In this document: one piece after another, positions 1 through 8,145 of the stretch | How the letters are laid out: every line of letters begins with the position of its first letter | How positions within the stretch are numbered: the stretch's first letter is position 1 | Source of the DNA: Marinobacterium iners DSM 11526 | GTDB lineage: Bacteria; Pseudomonadota; Gammaproteobacteria; Pseudomonadales; Balneatricaceae | Direction: 5' to 3' | Assembly: GCF_900107855.1 (NCBI RefSeq) | Contig: NZ_FNRJ01000008.1 | Coordinates: 92,925 to 156,924 of the forward strand | Length of the DNA stretch: 64,000 nt | Notes under the pieces: generated by a model | Told to the model about the DNA's origin: nothing | The model's input: only the letters and a program-made list of their open reading frames with translations | Databases searched by the model: none | Program-made: the position numbers and the translations under genes

Positions 1-1014
1 ATGGCTATTGTGTCTCAGGTGTTTGCCAACCACGGACGTGGTATGGCGCTTGGGCTGACGTCTACGTCAGTCTATCTGGGGCTGACCTGTGGCCCGCCCA
101 TCGGAGGATGGCTGACTGAGTGGTGGGACTGGCATGCCGTGTTTCTGGCACCGTTGCCATTAGCGATCATCTGTGCGCTTCTGGTATGGCGGCACGTGCA
201 TGAAACCGAACGTCAGGCAGACGAGCGGCTGGACTGGATCGGCAGCCTGCTGTTTATCGCGGCCTCAAGCCTGTTCTTTGTTGGCCTGGCAGAGCTGCCC
301 ACCATCAATGGCGGCCTGCTGGCACTGTGTGGCCTGCTGTTGCTGGCCGGGTTTGTGTATCAGCAGGAACACTCACCTCACCCACTGATTCGTCTGCGGC
401 GCATGGTGCAGAACAAAATCTTTTTCCGCTCCATTCAGGCCTGCTTCTTCATGTATGCCGCCAACTATCCGCTGCAGTTCCTGCTCAGTCTGTATCTACA
501 GTATATCCGCGGACTATCGCCGGCCGAGGCCGGTCAGCTGATGCTGCTGCAGGCGATGATGATGGCGCTACTGGCACCTTTTGCCGGTCGCCTTTCGGAC
601 CATTTTGAACCTCGAATACCGGCCACTCTGGGTTGCCTGATGTTTGCAGCTGGCTTTCTTATACTGGCTATGCTGGATCAGGACAGTGGCAATATGCACG
701 TCATCATTGCGCTGCTGGTCATGGGTACCGGCTTTGGTCTGTTCTCGTCGCCCAATAACAACAGCGCCCTCAGTGCGGTACCCACCGAAAAGCTCAGCAT
801 CGGCTCCTCACTGCTGAATATCTCCCGCACGCTGGGCAACATGTTGGGGATGGCCGTTGTGGTATTCCTGTTCAACATTATGCTTGGCAATGAAAGGATT
901 ACACCGGAGCAGTATCCGGCCTTGATGAATCTGTTGAAGCTGGCGTTTGTATTGTGCTGTGGCTATGCCTTGATGGCCGGATGGCGGTCCTGGTCACGTG
1001 GCAAGGTCAGGTAG
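1..1014 (+). CDS. MFS drug/solute transporter, C-terminal part (5' end outside window)
   Basis: The frame is open at the first base, so the visible 337 residues are the C-terminal part of a Major Facilitator Superfamily carrier; the ATG at base 1 is an internal methionine. Hydrophobic segments alternate with short charged loops, for example the Arg/Asp-rich loop after a helix ending in GRLSDH, a typical MFS cytoplasmic loop. The opening stretch with GMALGLTSTSVYLGLTCGPP resembles motif C of 14-helix DHA2 (EmrB/QacA-like) exporters, where a Gly/Pro-rich helix 5 marks antiporters. The substrate cannot be told. It converges on the aldehyde dehydrogenase downstream. Family call is secure; the DHA2 assignment is likely. 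Confidence 0.85.
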   Translation: MAIVSQVFANHGRGMALGLTSTSVYLGLTCGPPIGGWLTEWWDWHAVFLAPLPLAIICALLVWRHVHETERQADERLDWIGSLLFIAASSLFFVGLAELPTINGGLLALCGLLLLAGFVYQQEHSPHPLIRLRRMVQNKIFFRSIQACFFMYAANYPLQFLLSLYLQYIRGLSPAEAGQLMLLQAMMMALLAPFAGRLSDHFEPRIPATLGCLMFAAGFLILAMLDQDSGNMHVIIALLVMGTGFGLFSSPNNNSALSAVPTEKLSIGSSLLNISRTLGNMLGMAVVVFLFNIMLGNERITPEQYPALMNLLKLAFVLCCGYALMAGWRSWSRGKVR

Positions 1015-1043
1015 AAGCTGGTAGAAGCGAGGTCAATGAAGGG

Positions 1044-1070
1044 AAAAAGCCGGGGGCCGAGGCCCCCGGA
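1044..1070 (-). terminator. Rho-independent terminator of the barrel/aldehyde dehydrogenase operon
   Basis: On the minus strand a near-perfect G+C hairpin (CCGGGGGCC, two-base turn, GGCCCCCGG; about 8-9 bp) is followed by CTTTTTC. It lies 45 bases past the stop of the aldehyde dehydrogenase, where a terminator is expected. The plus-strand transcript of the MFS gene meets the same stem but has no T run on its far side. Confidence 0.8.
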
Positions 1071-1114
1071 AGCACTTCCGTAGCGTTGAACTTTGAAGTG
1101 AGATGATGAAAAAA

Positions 1115-2530
1115 TCAGCCGCGGCTGATGTTGAGCAGTTGCGGAGCCGTGTATTCCAAAAGTCCTTCTTCGCCAAACTCCAGGCCAAAGCCGGACATCT
1201 TGCAGCCACCGAAGGGGCAGTGGGGCAAGACTTCAGCATGGTTGTTGATCCAGGCAGTACCACATTCAAGCCGTGATGCCACCTTGCGTGCCGCCTCGAT
1301 ATCGGTGCCCCAAACAGAGCCACCCAAACCGTTGACGTTATTGTTGGCACGGGCCACTGCATCGTCGATATCGCTGTAGCGAACCACCGGCAGTACCGGG
1401 CCAAACTGTTCTTCATCCACCAGACGCACGCCATCACTCAGGCCTGCAACGATGGTTGGCGGGTAGAAGTAACCGGCACCGGCCAGCGGTGCACCGCCAG
1501 ACAGAATCTGTCCACCCTGCGCCTTGGCATCTTCGACCAGCTCAGACACCAGATCAAACTGTGCCTTGTTCTGTACCGGACCAAAGGTCACACCCTCGTC
1601 CAGCCCTGGGCCAACTTTCTGCTCAGATGCAATTTTGGCCAGACGCTGGCACAGGTCGTCATACTGAGATTCATGCACGTACAGACGCTTGAGCGCGGCA
1701 CAGGTCTGTCCCATGTTGAGGAATGCGGTCTGGAAGATGGCAGGCGCCACCTTGTCCAGGTCGGCATCCGGCAACACGATACCGGCATCATTGCCACCCA
1801 GCTCAAGCGTCAGGCGCTTCAGGTTATCGGCCGCCTTGCGCATGATGTCCTGACCAGTCGGGGTGGAGCCGGTAAAGACAATCTTCTGAATGTTGGGATG
1901 AGATGTCATGGCTCGGCCGATACCGCCCTCGCCAGTAACAATGTTGGCCACGCCCGCGGGCACGACCTGATTGATCAGCTCAACCAGTTTCAGTGTGCTG
2001 AACGGCGTAAATGAGGACGGCTTGGACACGAAGGTGTTACCAGTACGAAGCGCTGGCATCAGGTGCCAAACCGCAATCATCAGCGGCCAGTTCCAGGGGG
2101 TGATCGACCCCACCACACCCAGCGGCTTGCGGTGCAATTCAACAAGACGCTCAGGGCTGTCTTCGATCAGCTTAACCGGGATATCCAGATCAGCCGTATA
2201 ACGAGTCCAGCCGATGGCACCACCGACTTCCATCTGCGCCAGTGCTAGGGGCTTGCCCTGCTCAAGAGTCACCAACCGTGCCAGTTCTTCTGCATTGGCC
2301 TCGATCAGATCGGCAATCTTGTGCAGCATCGCCTTTCGCTCGGCATCGGGCGTGTGCTGGTAAGTCTTGAACGCTTCGGCAGCCGCCGCAACCGCCTGAT
2401 CCACCTGCTCCGGCGAAGCAGCCGGACAGTCCGCAAAGGCCTCTTCAGTCGCCGGATTGATCACCGGGAAGGCATCACGGTCACCCTGTACCGCCTGACC
2501 GTTGATGAAGAGTGAAAATGTAGTCTGCAT
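1115..2530 (-). CDS. NAD(P)-dependent aldehyde dehydrogenase
   Basis: A cytosolic aldehyde dehydrogenase of 471 residues, the usual family length. The proton-abstracting Glu in LELGG (about residue 243) and the catalytic Cys in NMGQTC (about residue 277) are present, with the PWNWP nucleotide-site motif near 145. The ATG at 2530 is chosen because AAAGGA lies six bases upstream; a longer frame reaches 2590 without a ribosome site. It follows the outer-membrane barrel gene by 74 bp on the same strand and ends at a strong terminator, so the two likely form an operon. Its likely job is oxidising aldehydes released by the nearby amine dehydrogenases. It differs clearly from the FeaB-like enzyme at 13.1 kb, which suggests a different aldehyde range. 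Exact substrate unknown. Confidence 0.93.
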   Translation of the reverse strand: MQTTFSLFINGQAVQGDRDAFPVINPATEEAFADCPAASPEQVDQAVAAAAEAFKTYQHTPDAERKAMLHKIADLIEANAEELARLVTLEQGKPLALAQMEVGGAIGWTRYTADLDIPVKLIEDSPERLVELHRKPLGVVGSITPWNWPLMIAVWHLMPALRTGNTFVSKPSSFTPFSTLKLVELINQVVPAGVANIVTGEGGIGRAMTSHPNIQKIVFTGSTPTGQDIMRKAADNLKRLTLELGGNDAGIVLPDADLDKVAPAIFQTAFLNMGQTCAALKRLYVHESQYDDLCQRLAKIASEQKVGPGLDEGVTFGPVQNKAQFDLVSELVEDAKAQGGQILSGGAPLAGAGYFYPPTIVAGLSDGVRLVDEEQFGPVLPVVRYSDIDDAVARANNNVNGLGGSVWGTDIEAARKVASRLECGTAWINNHAEVLPHCPFGGCKMSGFGLEFGEEGLLEYTAPQLLNISRG

Positions 2531-2553
2531 AAAAAATCCTTTGTCTACAGATG

Positions 2554-2581
2554 ACACAGCCGATGCAGGCACCGGCTGTGT
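2554..2581 (-). other. Intercistronic hairpin between barrel gene and aldehyde dehydrogenase gene
   Basis: An inverted repeat ACACAGCCG / CGGCTGTGT (9 bp, 10-base loop) lies between the barrel stop and the start of the next gene. There is no T run after it, so it is more likely an mRNA-stabilising or partial-attenuation stem than a terminator. Confidence 0.5.
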
Positions 2582-2604
2582 GTTGTTCAAATGCTTGGTA
2601 GAAA

Positions 2605-3918
2605 TCAGAACGGAACGATCGCAATCACCTGACCGTAGACGTTGGTGTCGTTACCACCCAATTGTGATCCGGCGCTGCTGTCAGGCTTGTAGAAGCCGAC
2701 CAGCGGGCTCACGATCAGATTTGGTGTCACCACCCATTCGGCATAGAGATCCAGTTCCTGACCATCCATGAAACCTGCATCGGTATCGCTGAAATTGAAG
2801 TACAAGGCACCGACACTCAGCATCTCTGTGGGATTAGCTTTCACACCTACATGGTGAACATCAGTTCCTGTATTGAACGGACCGGCATAGTTGGCCGCCA
2901 CTTCACCCTGGAACCAGGTGCCGTAACCACGGTTGAAGCCGAAGAACAACGGATCAAAGCCTTCATCGAAGCTGGAATAGCGGTAGTTTACGCTCGGCGA
3001 CCAGGGCATGTCGGCAAAGGTCCAGCCTGCTTCTACATACCAGGCATCACCATCTGCCTGAGAACTGTCGCCCTGATCCTGGGTGACGATTTCACCGGAA
3101 AGGAACAGGTTTTCGACACCGGCGTTGCCCTGATAGCGCAAGCTCAATGTCTGCTGTCCGTCACGATGTGTCGCGCCACCATTCATGACGTCCAGGCCCT
3201 CAATGTAGGCCACACCAAAGGTGCCTTCCGGCATCACGTACTCGGCATTAATACCCGCGAGTTCCATTTTGGACTGGGCTACGTTGTCAGACTCCAGCCA
3301 GAACAGGTCGGCACGCATTCCTTCGGCACCACCGACACGCACGATGGCAGTACGGTCAAACGCTTTGCGCGCGGCCAGCCAGTAGGCACCGCCACGATCC
3401 ATCTCTGGTCCAAGCGCATCACCGAAGTTCAGCGCATCGCCATTGATCAGGAAGCCGTCACCAATGGAGAAATTCTGACGGCCAAAAGAAAACTCCAGAC
3501 CATCTTCACCCAATGCCGGGATCAGGCTACCGGAGCGCCAGCCCACGTATGCATCTTCAAGATCCGTTTCACTTTCATCACCTGATGTGAAACCACCGGC
3601 ATCACCATCGCCCCAGGTTGCCGAGCTGACCAGATTCAAACCACCAAATACACTGGCACCGGAGCTGTAGGCATGGCTGCCGGACAGACCATACTTGATA
3701 TAACCTTCCTGCCAGCTGGAACGACCCGGGTCGGTTTTAGCACCCAAACCATAGCTCTCTTTGCTGGTAAAAACGCCAAATACCGCCTCAATGTCGAGGT
3801 TCAGTTCGGTGCCGTTTTCGCTGTGAAGGGTATAGGCAGAAGCAGAAGCTGACAGGCCTGCCGCAACGGCAGCCGTCAGGAGGTATCCGGAAGTGCGACG
3901 GAAGATCTGATTTTTCAT
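2605..3918 (-). CDS. Outer-membrane beta-barrel protein (porin-like), QHNDH-linked, copy 1
   Basis: The 437-residue product has a Sec signal (Lys/Arg start, hydrophobic core, SASA/YT junction) followed by alternating hydrophilic/aromatic strands and acidic Gly/Asp-rich turns. It ends in Val-Pro-Phe; a terminal Phe is the BAM-complex signal of outer-membrane barrels. The ATG at 3918 is preceded by AAGGAAT at good spacing; the open frame continues to 4065 without support. The mature protein is strongly similar to the barrel at 6711-8039 (shared opening SENGTELNLDIEAVFGVF and shared ending VYGQVIAIVPF). Family resemblance is to alginate-export/DUF1302-like barrels, but I cannot name it exactly. 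Position in an amine-oxidation cluster suggests a channel for amines. A TorR-like TGT array lies about 100-155 bp upstream. Confidence 0.85.
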   Translation of the reverse strand: MKNQIFRRTSGYLLTAAVAAGLSASASAYTLHSENGTELNLDIEAVFGVFTSKESYGLGAKTDPGRSSWQEGYIKYGLSGSHAYSSGASVFGGLNLVSSATWGDGDAGGFTSGDESETDLEDAYVGWRSGSLIPALGEDGLEFSFGRQNFSIGDGFLINGDALNFGDALGPEMDRGGAYWLAARKAFDRTAIVRVGGAEGMRADLFWLESDNVAQSKMELAGINAEYVMPEGTFGVAYIEGLDVMNGGATHRDGQQTLSLRYQGNAGVENLFLSGEIVTQDQGDSSQADGDAWYVEAGWTFADMPWSPSVNYRYSSFDEGFDPLFFGFNRGYGTWFQGEVAANYAGPFNTGTDVHHVGVKANPTEMLSVGALYFNFSDTDAGFMDGQELDLYAEWVVTPNLIVSPLVGFYKPDSSAGSQLGGNDTNVYGQVIAIVPF

Positions 3919-4015
3919 GGGCGTGATTCCTTGGGAACATGTCCGATAGCCGGACGTCCAGCTACCGTGTCTACGCTGTGTATTATTGTTAACGACACTA
4001 AGCGTAGAACGCCGC

Positions 4016-4076
4016 TGTAAACCAGTTTCGTGTTTATTGTGTGAACTTGTACCCTTTTGTAACAAGTTGTAAATAT
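4016..4076 (+). promoter_or_regulatory. TorR-like operator array upstream of the first barrel gene
   Basis: TTGT tetramers start at 4037, 4047, 4057 and 4067, an exact 10-bp period, giving decamers TTGTGTGAAC, TTGTACCCTT, TTGTAACAAG and TTGTAAATAT. A further TGTAAA lies at 4016. The TGT positions (4016, 4038, 4048, 4058, 4068) have spacings 22-10-10-10, identical to the array at 33735-33795 upstream of the second qhpA. Ten-bp direct repeats are the binding format of OmpR-type regulators; E. coli TorR binds four such decamers. The array touches the stop codon of the sigma-54 regulator and lies about 100 bp before the barrel start codon. The binding protein is inferred to be the response regulator at 33.9 kb. 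Confidence 0.7.
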
Positions 4077-6037
4077 CAGGCCAGACCCAGGGATTTCATG
4101 CGTCGATACAACGTGGCACGACTGATCCCCAACTCGGTGGCGGCCGCCGTGACGTTGCCTTGCTGCTGCTCCAATGCCTGACGAATCAGCGCCTCCTGAG
4201 TTTCCTGCAATGTGCCACAAGGAGCGGGAGCGTGCACCAGTTCATCCAGGAACTCATCACTCAAGTGATCTTCACTCAGGCGGGTTTCTTCAGGCTCCAT
4301 AAAGGCCAACGCCACTTTCAGTACCATTTCCAGTTGGCGCACGTTACCCGGCCAGTGATATTCGGACAGTTGCTGCAGCAGCTGCGGCTCAATGCTAACT
4401 TCGGATCGACCCAACTGACTCAGCAAACGTTCACACAGACCTTTAAAATCACTACGCTCACGCAGTGCCGGCAGCCGAACACAGACACCGTTCAAGCGAT
4501 AGTACAAATCTTCACGGAAACTGCCTTCTGCCACCATCTGTTTCAAATTACGGTGCGTCGCGCCGATCAACGCAATATCCAGTACCACTTCCTCGGCACC
4601 ACCTAATGGAGCCACCTTACGCTCCTGCAGCACTCTCAGCAGGCGAGCCTGCAGCGACAGCGGCATATCCCCGATCTCGTCCAGAAACAGAGTCCCGCCA
4701 TTCGCCTGCTGGAAGCGCCCAACCATGCCACCCTTGCGAGAGCCCGTAAATGCCCCTTCCCGATAGCCAAACAGCTCGGACTCAATCAGCCCTTCAGGAA
4801 TAGCGGCACAATTGACTGCTACAAAGGGCTCCCCTGCGCGGGCACTGGTACGGTGCAAGGCCTGTGCTGCCACCTCCTTGCCACTGCCAGTCTCGCCACT
4901 GAGAAGCACCGGGATATCCTGATCCAGCGCCTTTACAGCCATGGTCATCGAGCGCTGCAGCCTGGGCTCACCGGCCGCAAAGCACTCCAGCGGACGGGGC
5001 TGTCTATCTGCTGCAGGAGCAGTGCCGGGTTTAAGGTTGGGGGCCAACCCGGTAAGACGCTTAGGAAACTGCAGCAGCTCACAGAACAGTTCGCCCGCCC
5101 GGGTTTGCAAAGAGGCGATACGTTGGCGCATACAGGTGTTAAGCAAAACACCGATCTTTTCTCCCACCAGCTCATCCAGCGTCCGGTTGACGATCTGTTC
5201 ACGGCTGCGGCCCAACAATTGACAGCCCTGCTCGTTGATGGCCAGCAGGCGACCTTCCTCATCCAGTGCCACCAATCCCTGCCATGCCGAGCGCAAATAC
5301 TGCTGGCGGGTATGAAAAGCCAGTACGATCTGATTCTGGTACTGACCCGCGAACAAACGCCCCTCGATACTGCGGGCAGCCAGCTGTACGACTCCCAGTG
5401 TATCCTGAGGCTGGCTGTTGCGGCCGATGCGTGTCAGATCCAATACACCAATCAGTTGACCGCTCGCATCAATCAGAGGGGAAGACGTGCAGGAAAAATG
5501 AGATACCGTATCGAGAAAGTGCTCTTCCTCGTTGATCAGAATGGGGCGGCGCTCTATGACGGCGGTACCGATAGCGTTGGTTCCCCGGTGTGTTTCACTC
5601 CAGGAAACACCCTGACGCAACGCCAACTGCCTTGAGGGGGTAATGATGTCATCACTGCCTTCAAGCGCCAGAATGCGAGCATCCGCATTGGCCAGCATGA
5701 TCAGCCCCTGATCACCAAACTGGTGCGCCAGCTGCTCTATTTCGGGCATGGCCGCATGAATAAGCAGCTCGTGTTGCTGACGAAAACCCTTCAGGTCGTT
5801 GACCTCGTCAATCAACTGCTGCGACTGACTGGAGTTGGTCAGCCCTGCATCAAGGCTGCGCCGCCAAGAAGCTTCAATTTCATCACGCAGATAACCACAG
5901 GGGAGTTCTCCCTCCTGCTGCAGCCGCTCACGGGCAACGCGGGCGGCATGAACGGGATCACTGATCAGATCCTGACGTAAACGGGGTGCCATGTTTCCGG
6001 CCTCTTTATTGTTATTTTCCGGATATAATATCGACAT
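4076..6037 (-). CDS. AcoR-like sigma-54-dependent transcriptional activator
   Basis: Domains in order: an N-terminal GAF-type sensor (about 70-220), a PAS domain (about 235-340), a sigma-54 AAA+ ATPase with Walker A GETGSGKE (about 380), sigma-54 contact loop GAFTGS (last Ala of GAFTGA replaced by Ser) and R-finger region, then a Fis-type helix-turn-helix at the C-end (NVTAAATELGISRATLYRR). This order is that of AcoR-type activators of alcohol, aldehyde and amine catabolism. ATG 6037 has AGGAG nine bases upstream; ATG 5992 (GAGG eight bases upstream) is a real alternative, shortening the protein by 15 residues. Inferred targets are the two sigma-54 promoters at 12.8 and 13.1 kb. It is divergent from the slp-like gene. 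Confidence 0.92.
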   Translation of the reverse strand: MSILYPENNNKEAGNMAPRLRQDLISDPVHAARVARERLQQEGELPCGYLRDEIEASWRRSLDAGLTNSSQSQQLIDEVNDLKGFRQQHELLIHAAMPEIEQLAHQFGDQGLIMLANADARILALEGSDDIITPSRQLALRQGVSWSETHRGTNAIGTAVIERRPILINEEEHFLDTVSHFSCTSSPLIDASGQLIGVLDLTRIGRNSQPQDTLGVVQLAARSIEGRLFAGQYQNQIVLAFHTRQQYLRSAWQGLVALDEEGRLLAINEQGCQLLGRSREQIVNRTLDELVGEKIGVLLNTCMRQRIASLQTRAGELFCELLQFPKRLTGLAPNLKPGTAPAADRQPRPLECFAAGEPRLQRSMTMAVKALDQDIPVLLSGETGSGKEVAAQALHRTSARAGEPFVAVNCAAIPEGLIESELFGYREGAFTGSRKGGMVGRFQQANGGTLFLDEIGDMPLSLQARLLRVLQERKVAPLGGAEEVVLDIALIGATHRNLKQMVAEGSFREDLYYRLNGVCVRLPALRERSDFKGLCERLLSQLGRSEVSIEPQLLQQLSEYHWPGNVRQLEMVLKVALAFMEPEETRLSEDHLSDEFLDELVHAPAPCGTLQETQEALIRQALEQQQGNVTAAATELGISRATLYRRMKSLGLA

Positions 6038-6141
6038 AAATTGTCACTCCTGTATACGCCAAAGACAGTCGAGGCGCAAACCTCTCGCCGCTCTCTTACT
6101 GTCACAGAGCAATATACAGGCCAGTGTTCACAGGAGCCCCC

Positions 6142-6654
6142 ATGAACCGTTTAATGCTTGTCTTTATCGTCCTTTTCATCAATGGCTGCGCGACGGTCCC
6201 ATCCGATTTGCGCTCAGGGCCTGATCAGGCTCTATTGCCGTTTTCTGAGGCCTCTACCGTAATAACTCATGGCCAAGCCGCCCGCTGGGGTGGCGAGATT
6301 GCCCATGTCAGCAACCTGCAGCAGGGTAGCCAGCTGGAGGTGGTTCAGTTTTCACTCAATGCCAGCGGTCGTCCGCTGAAAACGGATAAAAGCGGTGGTC
6401 GCTTCAGAATTCTGGTACCAGGCTTTATCGACCCAGCCATTTATGCGCCCGGCAGATTGGTAACCGCGCTGGGCACCTTTACCGGCATCAAGCAGGGCAA
6501 GGTCGGCGAGCAGGAGTATGCGTTCCCGACACTGGAATCAGAACAGATACACCTTTGGCCCGAAATCAAGGATCCGCCGGTGCATTGTGACTGTGACCCG
6601 TTTTTCAGCAGCCCCTTCATGATGCGGCCCATTATTGTCGTGCCTGCAAAGTAG
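6142..6654 (+). CDS. slp: Slp-family outer-membrane lipoprotein
   Basis: 170 residues beginning with a lipoprotein signal (MNRLMLVFIVLFINGC; Cys at about residue 16 is the lipidated residue). The mature part carries Slp-like blocks, notably ARWGG(E/V)I near the start and FRILVPGFIDPAIYAPGR in the middle. Slp proteins are outer-membrane lipoproteins linked to starvation and stress; their exact role is unknown. ATG 6142 is preceded by AGGAG with six-base spacing, better than an ATG six codons earlier. It is divergent from the sigma-54 activator and converges on the second barrel gene. Confidence 0.85.
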   Translation: MNRLMLVFIVLFINGCATVPSDLRSGPDQALLPFSEASTVITHGQAARWGGEIAHVSNLQQGSQLEVVQFSLNASGRPLKTDKSGGRFRILVPGFIDPAIYAPGRLVTALGTFTGIKQGKVGEQEYAFPTLESEQIHLWPEIKDPPVHCDCDPFFSSPFMMRPIIVVPAK

Positions 6655-6662
6655 TTCAGGCT

Positions 6663-6678
6663 GGGCGGTTTCCCGCCC
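6663..6678. terminator. Small hairpin between convergent slp and barrel genes
   Basis: GGGCGG / CCGCCC with a TTTC loop lies in the 56-bp gap between two convergent stop codons. There is no clear T run on either strand, so it is a weak bidirectional terminator candidate at best. Confidence 0.4.
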
Positions 6679-6710
6679 TGCCCTTCAGCTGCATCCGTTC
6701 CCGACCTCGA

Positions 6711-8039
6711 TCAGAACGGTACGATTGCAATCACCTGACCGTAGACATTGGTGTCGTCTGTGCCGATCTGGCTGCCGCCATTGGCGCTGCTGTTATCAGG
6801 CGTGTAGAAACCGATCAGCGGGCTTATGATCAGGTTGGGTGTGACCACCCACTCGGCATAAAGATCCAGCTCCTGTCCGTCCAGGGCTCCGGAGCCCCCA
6901 GCGGTATCACTGAAATCAAAAAACAATGCGCCAATACTCAGCATCTCGGTTGGACTGGCTTTTATCCCGATATGATGGACATCGGTATCCGAATTGAAGG
7001 GGCCTGCATAGTTGGCGGCCACCTCACCCTGGAACCAGGTGCCGTAACCTCGGTTGAAACCGAAGAACAGCGGATCAAAGCCTTCATCGAAAGTGACGTA
7101 ACGGTAGTTCACGCTCGGTGACCAAGGCATGTCGGCAAAGGTCCAGCCCGCTTCCACATACCAGGCATCGCCATCCTTGCGCGTATTGTCGCCCTGATCC
7201 TGAGTCACGAACTCACCGGATAAAAACAGGTTCTCGACACCCGCATTGCCCTGATAGCGCAGGCTCAGGGTCTGCTGACCGTCACGGTGGGTATAACCCA
7301 GTGCCTGAGCGTACTTGTCATTGACCCCCAAGCCTTCAATATAAGCCACGCCCACGGTGCCTTCAGGCATCACATACTCGGCGTTGATACCGGCCAGCTC
7401 GGTCATCGCCTGCGCCGGGTTATCTGACTCAATCCAGAACAGGTCGGCACGCAAGCCTTCGGCACCACCGATACGCGCGATAGCAGTGCGATCAAACGCC
7501 TTGCGCGCTGCCAGCCAGTACGCGCCACCTCGGTCAAAATCGTAGCCACCGCCATTAAGCGCATCACCCAGGTTCAGGGCATCGCCATTGATCAGGAAAC
7601 CATCGCCAATGGAGAAGTTTTGGCGGCCGAATGAGAACTCCAGACCATCATCACCCAATGCCGGGATCAGGCTGCCGGAGCGCCAGCCCACATAGGCATC
7701 TTCGAGATCCGTTTCGCTTTCATCGCCCGTGGTAAAGCCGCCGGCATCACCGTCACCCCATGTACCTGAACTCACCAGATTGAGGCCTCCATAAACACTG
7801 GCCCCTGACGGGTAGGCATGGCTGCCGGAGAAACCGTACTTGATGTAGCCTTCCTGCCAGTCGGAGCCGCCGCCTTCAGTTTTGGCACCCAGCCCATAGC
7901 TTTCTTCACTGGTGAAGACACCGAACACCGCTTCAATATCAAGGTTCAACTCAGTGCCATTTTCACTGTGAAGCGTGTAGGCCGACGCGTGCGCCGACAT
8001 CAGTGCAGCCACCGTGGCCGCGAGGATCGTCTTTGTCAT
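6711..8039 (-). CDS. Outer-membrane beta-barrel protein (porin-like), QHNDH-linked, copy 2
   Basis: A 442-residue paralogue of the barrel at 2605-3918. It has a short Sec signal (MTKTILAATVAALMSAHASA, then YTLHSENG), the same strand pattern and the same Phe-ended C-terminus. Differences are small insertions in predicted loops (Tyr-Ala-Gln-Ala-Leu-Gly region; a Gly-Gly-Ser-rich loop near the C-end). ATG 8039 follows AGGAG by nine bases. It lies 106 bp downstream of qhpB copy 1 on the same strand with a hairpin between, so it is probably the last gene of the copy-1 operon. Physical linkage to the dehydrogenase supports a role in amine entry, but nothing in the sequence shows selectivity. Confidence 0.85.
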   Translation of the reverse strand: MTKTILAATVAALMSAHASAYTLHSENGTELNLDIEAVFGVFTSEESYGLGAKTEGGGSDWQEGYIKYGFSGSHAYPSGASVYGGLNLVSSGTWGDGDAGGFTTGDESETDLEDAYVGWRSGSLIPALGDDGLEFSFGRQNFSIGDGFLINGDALNLGDALNGGGYDFDRGGAYWLAARKAFDRTAIARIGGAEGLRADLFWIESDNPAQAMTELAGINAEYVMPEGTVGVAYIEGLGVNDKYAQALGYTHRDGQQTLSLRYQGNAGVENLFLSGEFVTQDQGDNTRKDGDAWYVEAGWTFADMPWSPSVNYRYVTFDEGFDPLFFGFNRGYGTWFQGEVAANYAGPFNSDTDVHHIGIKASPTEMLSIGALFFDFSDTAGGSGALDGQELDLYAEWVVTPNLIISPLIGFYTPDNSSANGGSQIGTDDTNVYGQVIAIVPF

Positions 8040-8083
8040 TCTGCAGTACTCCTGATACTCCTGTCTTTTGGCACCGGAAAAGG

Positions 8084-8103
8084 GCCCGGACTTGCGTCCG
8101 GGC
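8084..8103 (-). terminator. Terminator-like hairpin between qhpB copy 1 and the barrel gene
   Basis: A perfect 8-bp stem GCCCGGAC / GTCCGGGC closes a GCAA (GNRA-type) tetraloop on the minus strand and is followed by CCTTTTCC. It could terminate part of the transcripts or protect the 3' end of the dehydrogenase message while letting some readthrough reach the barrel gene. Confidence 0.6.
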
Positions 8104-8145
8104 AAACCCGGTCAGGCCATGAGTGCAGACAGGGGAATGATGAAA

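Noticed and set aside
1..3. ATG at the first base as the true start of the MFS gene
   Set aside because: The protein begins in the middle of an MFS helix set and is too short by several helices; the start lies outside the window.
2851..3585. 244-codon open frame on the plus strand opposite the first barrel gene
   Set aside because: It is a mirror frame of a G+C-rich gene; no ribosome site, no domain, and the opposite strand encodes a clear signal peptide and barrel.
4016..4076. Reading the TGT array as PhoB boxes
   Set aside because: PhoB repeats are 11 bp apart with a CTGTCA core; here the period is exactly 10 bp and the core is TTGTAA/TTGTGT.
4853..5635. 260-codon open frame opposite the sigma-54 activator
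   Set aside because: The minus strand encodes AAA+ and GAF motifs throughout; the plus frame has no recognisable features.
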